Below, in pieces: positions 50,475 through 62,730 of a stretch of 64,000 bases of DNA. The notes below the pieces were generated by a model. It had not been told where the DNA came from, did no database searches, and saw only the letters and a program-made list of their open reading frames with translations. This DNA comes from Cinnamomum chago (taxonomy: Eukaryota; Streptophyta; Magnoliopsida; Laurales; Lauraceae), in the NCBI GenBank assembly GCA_038049695.1, contig CP142451.1:9856001-9920000 (forward strand), in the 5' to 3' direction. Position numbers and translations under genes: made by a program. Every line of letters starts with the position of its first letter. Positions within the stretch are counted from its first letter, which is position 1.

Positions 50475-50768
50475 AATAGAAATTTCAGAACCCATTTATA
50501 AAAAAAGAAAGCATACAGTTCTTGTAGAGTAGTAATGTCCCCAATCTCCTTTGGGATTTTCCCAGATAAGCGGTTTCCAGTCAAAGAGCTGCAGTAGCAG
50601 AAAAACACACCAACTCCATGTGTAATTCAGAAAACACAAGCTATGATTTGCTTCCAAAACAAAAAATGCCAAACATGGTGCAGTGTAGAAACTTACATTT
50701 TGGTCAGTCGCTTGAAAGAGCCCCATTCGGGTGGGATTGTACCGTTGAGGTAGTTGCGCGTCAAATCT
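50100..50768 (-). pseudogene. Captured LRR-VIII-type receptor-kinase exons inside the CACTA element
   Basis: Reading the minus strand in order: exon A 50768-50697 (72 nt; DLTRNYLNGTIPPEWGSFK), exon B 50588-50517 (72 nt; SLTGNRLSGKIPKEIGDITT), exon C 50246-50181 (66 nt; VLRNCNLYGRIPAYVGKAG) and the start of exon D from 50127 (ALDLS, then a stop). Each is preceded by AG and A-C are followed by GT, and the phases join correctly. One-repeat exons of 72 nt are characteristic of LRR receptor kinases of subfamily VIII (malectin-containing, At1g07650/At1g53430-like). In such genes several exons lie between B and C; here only about 270 bp separate them, so the middle is deleted. No kinase domain is present. 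It cannot make a receptor by itself but could be transcribed within the element. Confidence 0.85.
50441..50474 (+). repeat. (TA)10(GA)7 compound microsatellite
   Basis: Uninterrupted TA run followed by a GA run within the CACTA interior, next to a 28-bp tandem repeat (GTTGGCTTCAAGGAACCTGA, twice) at about 50356-50408. Confidence 0.9.
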
Positions 50769-51272
50769 CTGTCAGGAATTTTCACAAATGCATTTGAAGC
50801 GTAAGTTTAAGGTTGCATTTGTGCAATAAGAGGATTCCACGTAAAAAAAAAAATTTCCGAGAAAGTATTGACTTTTCCAATGGACCAAGTATATGACAGA
50901 CCCATACATTTAAAGAAAATTTGTGTTGAAGTGTTATCTTAGTAGTTAAAGAAATAGATGGATGAGTTTCTGGGGTTCCACAAGAGCCAAGTCTGGCTTT
51001 GATCAGATTAGACAACCTCAAGTGGAACACCAGGAGCCCAAGGAGAGAATAAACCATTACTTGAGCCAAAAATGAGCATAATGTTACTAGAACAGCATGT
51101 TCCATCAGCATTATAAATTATCAAAGTTGCACAGGTCTCACCTTGTCACCTGTAGATGTGTCAACTTGGGGCTTAGATTTGAGAGCCAACAGCCCACGAG
51201 TATGACTTTTCTAGTTAACATGTTATACAAAATGAATTAACTTGCCTCTCTTTTGGATGGTGGTATTTGCAG

Positions 51273-51402
51273 GTTATTCCATATTGCATCTTTTTGCGAC
51301 AAGTATCAAATGTCAGAAGATGAATTGAAGAAGACAATGGAGAAAGCTAACAATTTAATTGTTGACATTTTGAAGAAAAAACCACAATTAAAGTGCTTCT
51401 GA
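51273..51402 (+). other. Exon-like open stretch in the CACTA element, unknown origin
   Basis: After TATTTGCAG, a good acceptor, the frame is open for 42 residues and ends in TGA (51400-51402): [18 protein letters not shown], then a Lys-rich helix ending PQLKCF. The composition is protein-like (charged amphipathic helix) and contrasts with the noncoding surroundings. I do not recognise the family. It may be a last exon captured from a host gene, or the last exon of an element-encoded accessory protein. Confidence 0.4.
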
Positions 51403-54400
51403 TGGGATTTTTTTTATTTTAATTTTTTTTTCATTTTTTTTATTTTATTATTTCAACTCTGTCAAGACTCATGTGTCTTGACCAGTGATGATTGAGTTTT
51501 CTGGATGACTCACTGAACTTTCAATTGGGTCTAGCTTTTGAGGTTTTAAACTGCTAAGCTTTTGAGGGCTTAGCAGTGTTAGAATAACAGTTTGGTTTGG
51601 CCTGATCCATTTAACGAACCAATCCATCAAAGGGCTCAGTTGACTAATTCAAAGAAAAAACCCAATAAGGGGGTATGCTGTATTTAGAGGAAACCTGATT
51701 CCTTGTCTACTAACATATGGTCCCACGTTCAAGTCCTTAAAAATTGAAATGTTTGAAATGGTGAAACCAGAACAAGAATAGGGTGTCAGCATATCCACAA
51801 ATAATAAATGAAAAAAAGACCACAAAGTTCTAACCATTGTAGCTATGATTAACAAAGCAAAGCTAAAAATGAAAAAACAATGCACAAAGATTTATTGATG
51901 CCAAATACTTGGGATTAGACAAACATAGCAATACTCAGAAAGAAAATAACTAGTTTAGTAATGTTAGCACTTATCAAAGTCGAAGGTAGATAAGTACAAA
52001 GGTAGAACAAGATGAAGAGAATACATGAATAGATCTCACGCAATATCGCCCAAACGTGCCTGGAACAAAAGAATAAAACATGTTAAACATATAGTATATA
52101 ATATATAATTAAGTGATTAAGTTGATTGTACTAAATAGTAAGATTACCTGGTCATCAGTCTCCTGCTGTGCTGCTGTCGCCACTGCCTGGTGTGGTGGTT
52201 GTCGTCTTTAACTGTCATTTCAAATTTATCTAACAGTCATATCCAAGGGGTTTTTTGTTTTTCCCATCAATAAGATTGTGTAAACTGAGTATAACACAAA
52301 GATGATCTAGGTCAGTTTTATCTTGGAGTCTAACTTGCCGGTACCCAGTTGCGAACACCAATCTAGTGTGGTGACCTCTGTTTTTTCAGCTGCCCATGGT
52401 ATGTATTAGAATTCTCATCTTCAGCCATAAGACATTCATTAGTTCTCTAGCAGATAAACAAATACAAACCCAACCAAGATGAAAAGCATTATAATATGTG
52501 TGTATCTGAACTCTGAAGAGATTCATATGAAATGAACCTTTTTCTCACCTGCTGTGCTGGATTGGTGGTACAGGAAAGTGAAACTAACCTACACGCACGA
52601 TCATTCCTTGGGTGGCTGCTATGTGAGGTGAGATGCCTCTGGCCACTGTACACAAGGCATGTCTTTATTCAACTTATTTTTACGGCAATGGAAGCTCTGA
52701 TACTCTCGATGAGGAGGGGGGGCGGGCGGGAATAGGGATTTTTGGGACCTCAACATTGCTGATAATCTAATGGTTCAGAGTCAAACAGAAAAATCAGAAT
52801 CCATAACATACAAACATAAGTGACATAATTACTCCAGGCACATGTAACAATCAAACAAGGAGACCATGCCCCAGTTTAGAGACTGGGAAGTAAAACTTGG
52901 TCAACGCATTTCATGCCAAAGTAAGACTATGGACATGGAAAGAAGTATTTGCCTTCCATGGTTTGGTCATCCAAACCCTCAACAAGATGGCCAGCGATCA
53001 CTGAAAAAAGAAGAAGAAGATGGCCACTGTATTGACAGATACAGAATGATCCAAAAAATCTCACAAATTGGTAGAGAGTAACTTTGTGTATTGCAAATAT
53101 AAGATTAAAAAAAGGATGGGAGGAAAAAAAATCTCAGAAGCCAGATCTACCTAGTTCCAAAAGAAATCAACAAATAGCAAACCATCTGCAAGAGAAAGAA
53201 TGGCTACTTTCTAAAATAATATAAACCACAATAGATTATTATTCCTTAGAAAAATGTAACCATTGCATGCTAAACTGGTGACTTCCTTTCAACCGCACGA
53301 CAACCACGAAAAAGGACAGAACAGTGGACAAAGAAACAAGATAAACTGCCAAGTTCTTCACTAGATTAACACAGAAAGCAAAGATTTTTTTTTTCCAATC
53401 AAAACCCCGATACACAAGATTCGACGGCTAAACTTGAGATTTTCCAGTTCAGATCGAGAAAAGTAAAGATCAATCCGGACAGAAAACCGATCTAGAGCCA
53501 ATCTATTTTCTTCTTCTTCTTTCTGAGTTCTGACTGATATCTAGAGCCAATCTCTTACATGCAGATGCCTAGAAATCATCATCAAAACCTCATAATAGCA
53601 AACACGCTGCAATACATCATTTCCCACCGACTACAACAACAAACTACAAACTTGTACAATAAAACAAAATCACAATCATAGAAAATCGCAATCTTAGATC
53701 AAGAAACTCACTTGAACAGAGAGATAGATGGTGATGGTGCCGGTTCTGGCGATGGCGGTGCAGCTGTGGTGATGGCGGTCCGTCGCTGTGCTGGCGATCG
53801 TGCGGACGACAGTAACCAGGTTCGCGCCTTCCCAGTCTCCTCTTCTCTTTTCTTTTTCTCTTCTTTTTTTTCCTCTCACTTATCCGTTTCTCCTCTCTGT
53901 TTTTTTTTTTTTTTTTGCTGCTGGATCTGTCTCTTCTTCTTCTTCTTCTTCTTTCTTTTTTTCTCACTGCTACTGGATGTTACTCCTCTCTCAATCTCCT
54001 TTTTTTTTTTCTCTATTGGATTTCTGGTTCTCTTCCTTTTTTCTTTCGGCTGGGCTTGGGATGTTGGCGGGATGTTGGCGAAGAGACTGAGGTGCAGTTG
54101 GGGCTTGCTGTTTAGTTGAGATGGGGTTCCAAGGAGTTCGATTGATGAAGGGTTGAGGGGTTTGAGAATGGAATCGGTGGATTTGGCTAGTGGTTTTTTT
54201 TTTTTTTCCTCTTTTTCTTCTTCTGTTCTCTTCTGGTCTCGATCGACTTAGGTGTGGTTGAGACAGTGGGATTCGCAGGATAATGGGTTCTGGAAGGCAG
54301 GGTTTGATAATGGGTTCTGGCACCGAGAGAGCAGAGAGACACCGAGAGAGCAGGGTTTGATAATGGGTTCTGGAAGGCGATTTCTTGTGTGCTTTGGGGA

Positions 54401-55030
54401 AATGCAGAGATGAGGGAGAAGGACCGAGAGGGAGAAGCAGATGAGGGAGATGGACCGAGAGGGAGAAGCAGAGAAGCAGAGAGATGCAGAGATGGACCGA
54501 GAGGGGGCGCTGCGGGACGGAGAGGGAGAAGCAGAGAGATGGGCGCAGAGAGAGGGTTTGAAGCAGAGAGAGGGTTTATGTTTCGATAAACATACGATGG
54601 TAGAATGAATCAATCCCGGCGCAAATAGTGCGCCGGCAAAACCACTTCGGCAAACATAACGCGGGATGTCCCAAATGAAGGCGCGCGCAGGAGACATTTG
54701 CCGGCGAAATATAAATACGCCGGGAAAAACCACTTTTGCCGGCGAAAATTTGCGCCGGGAAAAGTTTTTAACAACTTTTTTATTAACATAGTTATCTTTA
54801 CCGGCGAAAAAAAAAATCGCCGGGAAAAAGTGACCTATACCGGCGTAAAACTTATTTTCGCCGGGAAAATGTATACTTTCCCCGGCGTTTAATATTTACG
54901 CCGGGAAAAAACGCCGGGAAAAATGTAAATTGTTGTAGTGTCAGTGTGGTATAAGATCCTACAAGTGATATCATATCAAAGCCTGGTGAGTCGGGTGTTC
55001 GAGTCCCCACACCTTTTGGCTATTCGAGAC

Positions 55031-56578
55031 TTGATTAGAAAGCCACCCTCTCCATTGATTAGAAAGGGAATGGTCCATCACCAATTCCTAAGAGTTCCTA
55101 ATTCTCCATCAAATTTTGGACCCATTTATCTATTAGGCCCAATTTTCAGGCCCAAATTCAGTACACAGGCTTAATAGTTAGTATAGAGCCATGCCTATTC
55201 AAAAAACTTTATCCCACTTTGGCTACACTAGACTTATAATGGGACCTGTAGTCATTTCTTTGCCAAATAGTTGGCGTGTTACAATTGTAAAATCATCTTT
55301 ATGGATAGTGGGCATTTTGTTGGACACATTCAGGCCGTCCATATTAGGCAGTTTCTTTAGAGGAGAATAATGTTTCTCTTGTTGTGGGAGTGATTAAGGA
55401 ATTGTTGCCACCTTATGTGGAACATTTTCTCTGAGTTGGATTCATTTTTTTCTAAAAATGGCAAAATATCCTTCTGGCTCAGATTGGGATCAGTGATTCC
55501 CTGCAAGAACCGTGCATAGCACACTTAATAATCGGGATCCTCAAAATTTCTTTCCCTCTGTCTTGCCCTTTATTGTGATCTAGGGACTATGAGAAGAGAT
55601 CAATCACGCATAGAAGAACACAGAGATTTACGTGGTTCGGCTTTTGTCCTATGTCTATCGAAAAGAATTCAATATGTAATTAGAAGAAGTTGTATATCAC
55701 TCTTAATCTCTATTTATAATATCAGTCACAAAACCCTGTTACACCCAAACACTACTTCTTAATCATACTAAACCTATAACAGGCCTACTTCTAATCAAAA
55801 TACAAGTTGGACAATTCAGGGGCCCGATTAACCAAGATAATTAATAACTTCTATTGAGCCATACAAATTAACACCCTTCTTGGAGACTGCTAAAGCAAAT
55901 CAAGAGAGTGTCAACTTATGCTAACCATTTCTCATATCCAGGGCTAAATCACTTGCATGAAGGGTAACTGATGCCCGACCTGTGGGCTCTATTTTTCATC
56001 TTCTTGACCCAAGATGTGGGTTTTAATGGGGTATGCCTCATTAGGGATCAACTAAGTTTCTAGTTATCCCTGTTTGTATTTTATTTCCTTTTCTTAATGA
56101 GAATAGAAAGACTACCTTATCTTTTGAAAAAAAAAAAAAAAAAAGACTTATAATGGGACCAGAAAATAGGCCTATACCAAGTCCATGGACCTGAAACACA
56201 GCCCAAATCCAGCCCTTTCCTGAGCCCAAGTTAGTGTATCAGTGACCTGCCCCATTTGAGAAATGACAGTCTCTATTAGAGCTACGCTTTCCATTGTTTA
56301 GAAAGGGAAATGGTCCATCACCAGTTCCTAAGAGCTCCTTCTCCCTCAATGTCGAATCCATTAATCTATTAGGCCCAATTTCCAGGCCCAATTTCAGTTC
56401 ACAGGCCTAATAGTTAGTATTTAGAACCATGCTTGTTTGAAAAACTTTATCCCACTTTGGGTAAACTAGACTTATAATGGGACCAAAAAAACAGGCCTAT
56501 ACCAAGTCCATGGGACCAGAAACACAGCCCAAGTTAGTGTACTAGTCACCAGCCCCATTAGGGATATGACAGTCTGTA
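55031..56578 (+). repeat. Tandem duplication of a ~320-bp unit, first unit split by a retroposon
   Basis: Unit 1 is 55031-55246 plus 56161-56275; unit 2 is about 56267-56578. Shared words include GAAAGGGAA(A)TGGTCCATCACC, TCTATTAGGCCCAATTT, ACTTTATCCCACTTTGG and GGCCTATACCAAGTCCATGG. No coding potential in either unit. Confidence 0.82.
55247..56143 (+). mobile_element. LINE-like retroposon with poly-A tail and 17-bp target duplication
   Basis: Flanked by AGACTTATAATGGGACC at 55230-55246 and 56144-56160. The second tandem unit (near 56470) shows the uninterrupted site. The insert ends in about 18 A preceded by a TTTTCTTAATGAGAATAG-type 3' end as in plant LINEs. The middle (about 55590-55800) contains AGATTTACGTGGTTCGGC, a word common in plant LTRs read in reverse, so a second element may be nested here. 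No intact reverse transcriptase. Confidence 0.75.
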
Positions 56579-59500
56579 TCCACAGAAGAACAGGGTGAAA
56601 CTAAGCTGGTTAATAAATACCAGTGCAAAACATTCAGAAAGATGAATTTGTTATTCTTGTTCTTGATCTTCTTCTTCTTCTTCTTCTACTACTACTTGTG
56701 AGATGTAAATATCCGACCTCATTTGGTGTCTGTTGTACATCCATCCATCTGGTGGGTGCTTCATTTGGTGTCCCATTTTATTGATAGTTGTCTGTGAACT
56801 TTCTTATATGAGTAATATGACATCTTTTTCCCCATTGCACCTTTGATGCAACCCTTTTCTTTTCCCGTTGGAACTCTGGGCCAACCCCAAGCACAATAAG
56901 TGGAGGGTTACATTGATAGGACAATCTCACAGTTCTCAGCTTTAAACTTTTCTAGTGAGTGTCAATTTCGGGCCATCATAGGCTTTCACTTTTATTTGGC
57001 CCTCAGGGCACATTTCTGTGGAAAATTGCTTCAATTTTTCACAAGCCCCCCTGACACACTTTTCTTTGTTTGGTGCGAAAATTTCCTATCCAATGGAGGA
57101 TCTGGACTCGGTTCCTTACTCACTCTTATGATGTGCAAGAGAAAGTAGGTACAGGCATGAGGCATGGACTGATCCATCTCAAGCAAGCATGAGTCCAATC
57201 CACATTCTGTTAATTTTGTGCTGTGTTTTGGGCCTGTGGTCTGGACAGAGAAATATTTTTCTAGCCGAAAAAGCTAAACAGATCTGGTGTAATCAATGAT
57301 TGAAGGCCTAACTGTAGGCAATGCCCAGCTCGACATTGACATATTTCTCTATTGGTCAGATTCAGGGCCTAACAATCAGATTCAGGGCCTAACAAATGGG
57401 CCCACACACTTGTTCCAAGCGTCAATAAAGTGGTTAGGCTTCAACAAACTTTGACCCAGCCCCACCCAGTCTATGACCGTTGCTGAAACAAGTCTAGTTC
57501 AGATCAGCTCCCTGTGGAATTCGTACCTGGAACCTCTGGCCCAGTCTTACTCAATTTGTGTTTTTCATGTCCTTCCTTTATAGTCAACGTATAATACATA
57601 AATACTATAAACTGTTATATGAAATACTAAGCTGGGTCCATCATAGCATCTGGGTCCAGTGGATGTTATGGTCCACACTCAGACTCAACCCATAGGGTAA
57701 CCTCCAAACTCGGTATAATATTTGTGTCAGGTCCGCAGGCCTTGGGTCCACGTACCCATGTAGACCATGCAGGTAAAAATGTTTCCTGTGCAAGGTTGAT
57801 TTCTTGAAAATCAGAAAGGCACTGAGTAAACCCTTCCTTCCATTCTTCCATTGGAATGTTCTCCCTATCCTTAATCTCATCTCATTAAATCAATTTGAAA
57901 GCAAAACACTTTTATTGGTTTTATTGGTGAGTTTTCCACAAGGCCCACCTCGTTTAAGGACCATCTGTTTAATTGGTACCAAGTTCATAAGAATTAATTC
58001 ATAGTAAAGCAGGCTTTAACATAGCTAAATTAAAGAGGTAAATGAAGGATATAAAGTTGCAATATTGCAGATGCCACCCTCACTTTTCTGGGGCTTGATT
58101 TACTAGGGTGATTGACAGGGTAATTATGTCCTATGTAAAAGGATTTCACATAGATCAATGTTTCCAAATAGGCCCTAAGAATTCCAGGAATTTAATACTG
58201 ATCATGCAAATGAGCCTTTGTCATTACAAACTCTCTATTGGTGAACACACATCAGTGATAAGACAGACCCACGTAAGTCATTGGAGTTCCACAAGACCTA
58301 TATATTGCTGAAGGTTATCCTACAGTGATGGACGCTGCGGTCAAAATTGTTTTAATGAATTCTCAACCCGTCTTCTTAGTTAACTTCAGGTCTGCCATAT
58401 CTATTATGTGTCCCTGTCATATCCATTTGGTATCTGGACATCACATTTGATTTGTGTTTTAGGTATATAATAATGGCAATCCACTGATCATGATCTAGGG
58501 TTTTTGAATGAATGATTTCATTTGATTCGCATAATCAGATGTGGGTCTCCCTTATATGAGTGTGGCGCATGGCTGTTATTCGTTTGTGATGTGCTTTCAT
58601 TAGTAGTACTTGTCTTAGGCCAGCTACATTCAAAAAAAGTGGGCTGGAAAGTGATTCCTCGAAGAAGAAGCTATAAGAAGGGGAACTGTTGGGGAAGATT
58701 GTCATGTAAAATGAAAAGTGAGTGGTAGTTAAAAGTGGGTGTAATCATGGGCAGGGAGGAATGGGAGGATCTGATGGCACACTAGGATATCCATCTATAT
58801 ATGAGGCAGAGCCGCACAGGTACAGGTAGAGGCACTTCCTTTGTAGCGTGTAGTTCGTGCACAGATAAAGGGCAGTTCAAGCATTTAGAAGACGAGTCCA
58901 TCACAATGCTGAATGCTAAGATAATCATAATCATCACAATGCTGAAACTTAAATCCAATTAGTATAGAGCCCATCGTTAGATTGCTCACAAACCTCCCTC
59001 AAGGTTCTTTTTTCGTTTCCATATGAAACTAATAACCAACACTCTTTTTTAGGGATTTTTATTTGGGTGATCAAGCTAAATCTTTGCTCAAGTTTGCTAA
59101 CTTTTTTACATTAAAAATACCAAACAAGAAAATGTATTTCATTTTAAATTGACAAAAAAAAATTCCATGCTTAGATACCGTGCCTAATTGAAGGTTTTCC
59201 CACTGCCTCTCCCAAATTCAGGTAATTATCAATTTATCATCATTAAAACAACTAAGACAACATTTCCTTTAATCCTAAGTGTCTGAATGTATTGAAACGA
59301 TGATTTGAGTTAACACCCTATTACCCAATTTGGGTTCTTAAAGGGGTTTTATTTTGATATAAGAAATTTGGTTGCTCGCACTTACCTAGTTCTAAAAGTA
59401 ATTCCCTATAGTTGGTCATGGGTCCATGGCGAAGAAGAAAAACTGCCACTTAAATGTAACTCAAGTTATCTAAATATATGAACTATAAGGTCTGATTTAT

Positions 59501-62500
59501 TTGTAAATTAAAGATTAGAGTGTGCCCAATCGTGATTTAGTCATCTTCAAACTTTTACGTATGCTTAGATTATGTAATTTAGAATTAGGATTTTTGGGAT
59601 TAAGGGCTCAAATTTAGGTATAGAATGATTAGGATTATACTAAATCTGATGAGGGGGGGCAGGGGGTGGGGATTGCTTTATTTTGGGTTATTTGGTGTGA
59701 GAGAGACTAAGCACAAGATGACCGACGTCGAGAAGCTCGAACGGCGTGAAGAGGATCTTGAACTCTCAATAGAAAGAAGATATCAAACGAGAACGGTACG
59801 AATAGGTTCTGGTACTCTCAGTCACCAAGGTTTTGTAATGTGGGGTAATCAGAAGATTTAGACATTGGGCAATTGTATATTAGATATATGTGGGATAGAT
59901 TGGGCCCTTTTAAAATTTTGACAATTTCAAAATCAACATGGGGCACCTGCATGCCCTAGATCATATATGTGTAAGTCCATCGCTGCATATTTGTATGGCC
60001 ATTCTTTTATGGAAAAAACGTGGAAAGCAGAAACATTTTTCCAGCTACACTAAAATCCGCATTTGGTACATCTGCTCGCCTGACTGTAAGGAAAAAGATG
60101 AAATAAAAAAAAAAAAAAGTTTCACAATTCCATGGAAAATCCTTTATGATGGAATGGTCAGATTTGGTTTTCCGTGGATTCAATTTTTGCTGCTCCTGAG
60201 TGTCACTTATACTTGGAACACCTGCAACAAAAGGAGTTCTTTTATTTATTTTGAAACACACGCAGCAACAAGGTATGCATAAAGGTAAACTAGTAAAGTT
60301 AGTACTCCATTTAGATTTTGAGAAGATGCCCACCTTGAATTTAGAGCGCAATGCTGCTGTGCAATTCTTTTGAATCAAAAGATTTTTGTTCCATAAAACA
60401 GAGGTGGTAGAAAATAGTGGAATCCCTCAAAGTAAAATGGAATAATAAATTCATAACATGTTAGTATTCCTGGAACCTGATGCCCACTTTCAGCTGCTCA
60501 TTACACTGTCCAAATGGGTGTGGTTGTGGGTGTTGAGAGGGAGGGAGAGGGAGAGAGATGTCCCACCAATTGGACCCGTACAAGGCATGCACAATAGAAC
60601 AGGATCTAAAACCTTGGTTTTTAAAAAAGTGTTTAAAGAGATGAGATGGGGTGGATGTCACTTCACTTGATATCTAGGATATGTTCTTTCTTATCTCTAG
60701 ATCAAAGGCTACAACTCAGGCACAGTCAGAAGCACACCAATGTCTCAGATCAAGCTACAAACGTTTAATTTGTGGATACGCTTTGTTCCCAAATAAACTC
60801 GTGTTTGTTTATGTTAGATTGAATACACAGGAATTCATATCCAGAATGAATTTCAAAAGAGTATTAAAGAGAGGGTGAAGGATGAGGCTGGGACCTAGCC
60901 CGCATTAATCGGCTAGATTTAGGACATGTTTTCATGCCCATGGGCTATACCCAGGTCTAGATTTTGGTCTTCATGCTATATGAGCCAGTCCTGGGCAGAC
61001 AGGTCGACATATTTTACAGAGAGTATTTGTATTTTGCAAATGGGCTTAGGCACAAAAACTAAATGAGTCAAGCTCAAACATGATCCAGTCCAGTCCATGA
61101 ACATCCCAAGTCCCTTTAGTTGAATGTTAGGCCTTATAACTAAATCAGTTGGGCATGAACAAGCATCGACCCATCCAATTTGGCCCATGAACACCTTTGG
61201 TCCTTTTTGAATTGGACTAATGCATGAATAATTTTTGGAGAAAGTAATGTAAAGTAATATCAAATCAATGAAAAAGATAACCTAGGGTTGTGTAAATGAA
61301 AAGTCTACTTTCTAATCAATTATTTTTTATATTTGTTTTTATGGATAAAGTAATTTAATGAGATGAGAAGTTAATAACCAGTAAAAAATAATGTATTTAT
61401 ATATGTTTTGGGACCAAAACCATAAAACTATAACTCTTTCAGGATGAAACTTTACATAGTACCTTGTTTGACCAGCCAAATATGGCAAGAGTAATATAAA
61501 CGATAGCTGGGTAGTGCAATTGGATGGACTCAAATCAGTCCTGTTTGTAGAATGTAAGCAATGAAAGAATGTCGAATAAAAAGAGTGGTTGGTCAATCGG
61601 ACCTTTCACAGGCCACACATGATAAGCATTAAAACCTGTTCTATCGGTACGGAAGAACAAGGAAAATGGAAACTGGATTTTATAAAACACCATTTGGTGT
61701 GACCCACTTGATGAATGGTGAGGTTGAGCACATGACATGGGTTCAAGAAAAGGTAAAGAAAAACATAGAGAATCGATCAAAATTAAGGTTCGTGCAAATG
61801 ATGAATCATATATTATTTTCAACATTTATCACGTTAGAGCAGCTTCTCCTCCTTGCTTGCACACATTCATATGACCAATAATATATAATAATCTAAGAAA
61901 AACACTTTGGAAGTTCTCTATTTGGGTGTTTTGCATTCTTTTTCTTTTTTATTTTCTACATGGAAGACTCAACTCCTCCATCTCCCACGCACACAAGACA
62001 CAACCCAGGACACTTGTTTTGATCTTTAGTTTTTGTTGCTTTTATCGTCTTTCTTGGATAGTTTCATTTTATGAGTAATTTGACTTTTACGCGTGGGATA
62101 ATGGGTTTTATATATGTAGAAGGATAAATATATGTGATTATTACTATTGACATATTATCATGTTTGTCAAAATCATTATTTTCACGTGAGTAAATAAATA
62201 CATCCAATCATTTAAATGTATTTAAACGTGTTCATGTTTTTTACATGCTTCGCAAACTCTATGAAGATTTATAGTATGAAACTAAATGTCTTAGTCCTAA
62301 TCATCAATATGACGGATGATATTAAGCTATTTAAATCATGAATTTGAGGCCCACAAAAGTATAATAAAATTAGATTTATAAGTAGGGATGTTTTGGAGAA
62401 TTTTCGCAGATTTCTGATAAAGCCTATGGAAAAGATGAGCGCGGATTGCCAATTTGGGGTCAACAAAATTGAAAATATAAATGTGGTTGAAGAAGTTCAA

Positions 62501-62559
62501 ACATGCAAGTTCTCAATGAATGTTATTGCAATCTGTACCACTGCCTCTACTCATCTACA
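56579..62559. other. Intergenic DNA, no supported gene
   Basis: Six kilobases of AT-rich single-copy-looking sequence. Frames up to about 120 codons occur (57641 minus, 60007 minus, 61535 minus, 59625 plus), but none shows a recognisable domain, exon structure or codon pattern. A CT-rich stretch lies at 56660-56690 and GA-rich stretches near 60536-60556. Whether small noncoding RNAs are made cannot be judged. Confidence 0.55.
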
Positions 62560-62730
62560 TGTGTTGAGGTCAACGTTCACCATCGCTTCTAAGCAGTCGT
62601 AATTGTGGTCACTCTCACCATAAAATCATTGTTGTGTTGTTGCCCATCACTAATTGGTTTTTGGATTAGTAGTAACTCGATGGGATGTAAGATCCTACAA
62701 GTAATATCAAAGGCAGGTAGGTCGAGTGTT
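62560..62730 (+). repeat. Dispersed repeat, paralog of the CACTA target
   Basis: TTGAGGTCAACGTTCACC, then AATCATTGTTGTGTTG, GTAACTCGATGGGATGTAAG and GATCCTACAAGTAATATCA align with the DNA on both sides of the CACTA element (48330-48440 and 54944-55010). The end, GTCGAGTGTTCGAATT, is tRNA box-B-like, so the family may be a tRNA-related retroposon. Confidence 0.65.

Larger units (their letters stand above)
48441..54940. mobile_element. CACTA (En/Spm) transposon, 6.5 kb, non-autonomous, carrying host gene exons
   Basis: Starts CACTACAACAATTTACATT and ends with its perfect reverse complement at 54940, with TCA duplicated on both sides (48438-48440 and 54941-54943). Subterminal regions (48460-48930 and 54610-54920) are packed with CGCCGGCAAA and CGCCGGGAAAA motifs in both orientations, the expected binding-site arrays. 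No TNPD/TNP2-type transposase frame is found, so it depends on a partner element. The interior holds minus-strand LRR receptor-kinase exons (50100-50768), an exon-like plus-strand stretch (51273-51402), a C-rich, G-poor block (49200-49760) and CT-rich tracts (53850-54010). Confidence 0.95.

Noticed and set aside
53644..54323. Arg/Lys-rich and Phe/Ser-rich open frames up to 135 codons
   Set aside because: They are translations of CT-rich/GA-rich low-complexity DNA near the CACTA right end.
54248..54733. 161-codon minus-strand frame rich in Ser, Pro and Cys
   Set aside because: It comes from repeated GGACCGAGAGGGAGAAGCAG-type DNA and runs into the CACTA subterminal repeats.
59625..59861. 78-codon frame with a charged EKLERREEDLELS stretch
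   Set aside because: Too short, no splice or promoter support, and the first third is translated poly-G-rich DNA.
60007..60378. 123-codon minus-strand frame
   Set aside because: No recognised motif, contains a long Phe run from a poly-A tract; likely chance.
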